Shown here piece after piece: positions 14,882-14,936 of a stretch of 14,936 nucleotides of DNA. The stretch's first letter is position 1. Each line of letters starts with the position of its first letter. Under the pieces are notes generated by a model, which was not told where the DNA came from, made no database searches, and saw only the letters and a program-made list of their open reading frames with translations. Source of the stretch: UKL13-2 sp031370625. GTDB lineage: Bacteria > Pseudomonadota > Gammaproteobacteria > Burkholderiales > Usitatibacteraceae. Position numbers and translations under genes: made by a program. The stretch spans positions 1-14,936 of the forward strand of contig JANMQR010000277.1 of NCBI GenBank assembly GCA_031370625.1, read 5' to 3'.

Positions 14882-14936
14882 TTAATGATGCTCGTGGGCC
14901 ATGGCGATATACACGACTGACAGCACCATGAAAATA
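14882..14936 (-). CDS. atpB: ATP synthase Fo subunit a, C-terminal end only
   Basis: Only the last 17 codons and a stop are in the window; the rest lies beyond the right edge. The visible residues IFMVLSVVYIAMAHEHH match the well-conserved end of subunit a, which forms the proton half-channels against the c ring. Position directly upstream of atpE, 74 bases away, agrees with the standard atp operon order. Confidence 0.92.
   Translation of the reverse strand, partial: IFMVLSVVYIAMAHEHH

Overview
The window looks like a chromosomal segment from a proteobacterium, most likely a betaproteobacterium or a basal gammaproteobacterium. That placement rests on the gene order (atpB-E-F-H-A-G-D-C, then glmU and glmS) and on the style of the proteins: the second helix of AtpE, and the stretches around the P-loop and the DELSPED loop of AtpD, read most like betaproteobacterial subunits. 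This is inference from remembered family sequences, not from a search. No insertion sequence, CRISPR array, tRNA or rRNA was seen.

Layout. (1) Bases 5-95 carry a clear class I cyclic-di-GMP (GEMM-I) riboswitch on the plus strand. It is followed by a short open frame (105-311) and a large DUF1631-family gene (358-2871). (2) A convergent minus-strand block runs down from the ATP synthase operon. In transcription order it holds the end of atpB, then atpE, atpF, atpH, atpA, atpG, atpD and atpC, closed by a strong intrinsic terminator at 8840-8872. (3) Still on the minus strand, glmU, a small secreted four-cysteine protein of unknown role, glmS, a small unrecognised ORF, hslO (Hsp33) and an OmpR-type response regulator follow.

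How the genes work together. The atp genes build the H+-translocating F1Fo ATP synthase. GlmS and GlmU catalyse the first and last steps of UDP-N-acetylglucosamine synthesis, feeding peptidoglycan and lipopolysaccharide. Hsp33 is a redox-regulated holdase, and the response regulator controls transcription of unknown targets; its kinase is not in the window.

Most interesting points: the c-di-GMP riboswitch sits ahead of a DUF1631 gene, and its closing helix runs into the ribosome-binding region of a small leader ORF whose start codon lies in a hairpin. Hsp33 lacks one of its four zinc-binding cysteines (Asp in place of the first Cys of CxxC). A 43-53 residue ORF overlaps the hslO start as ATGA. 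The atpD-atpC spacer holds two strong hairpins, one of them terminator-like, inside the operon.
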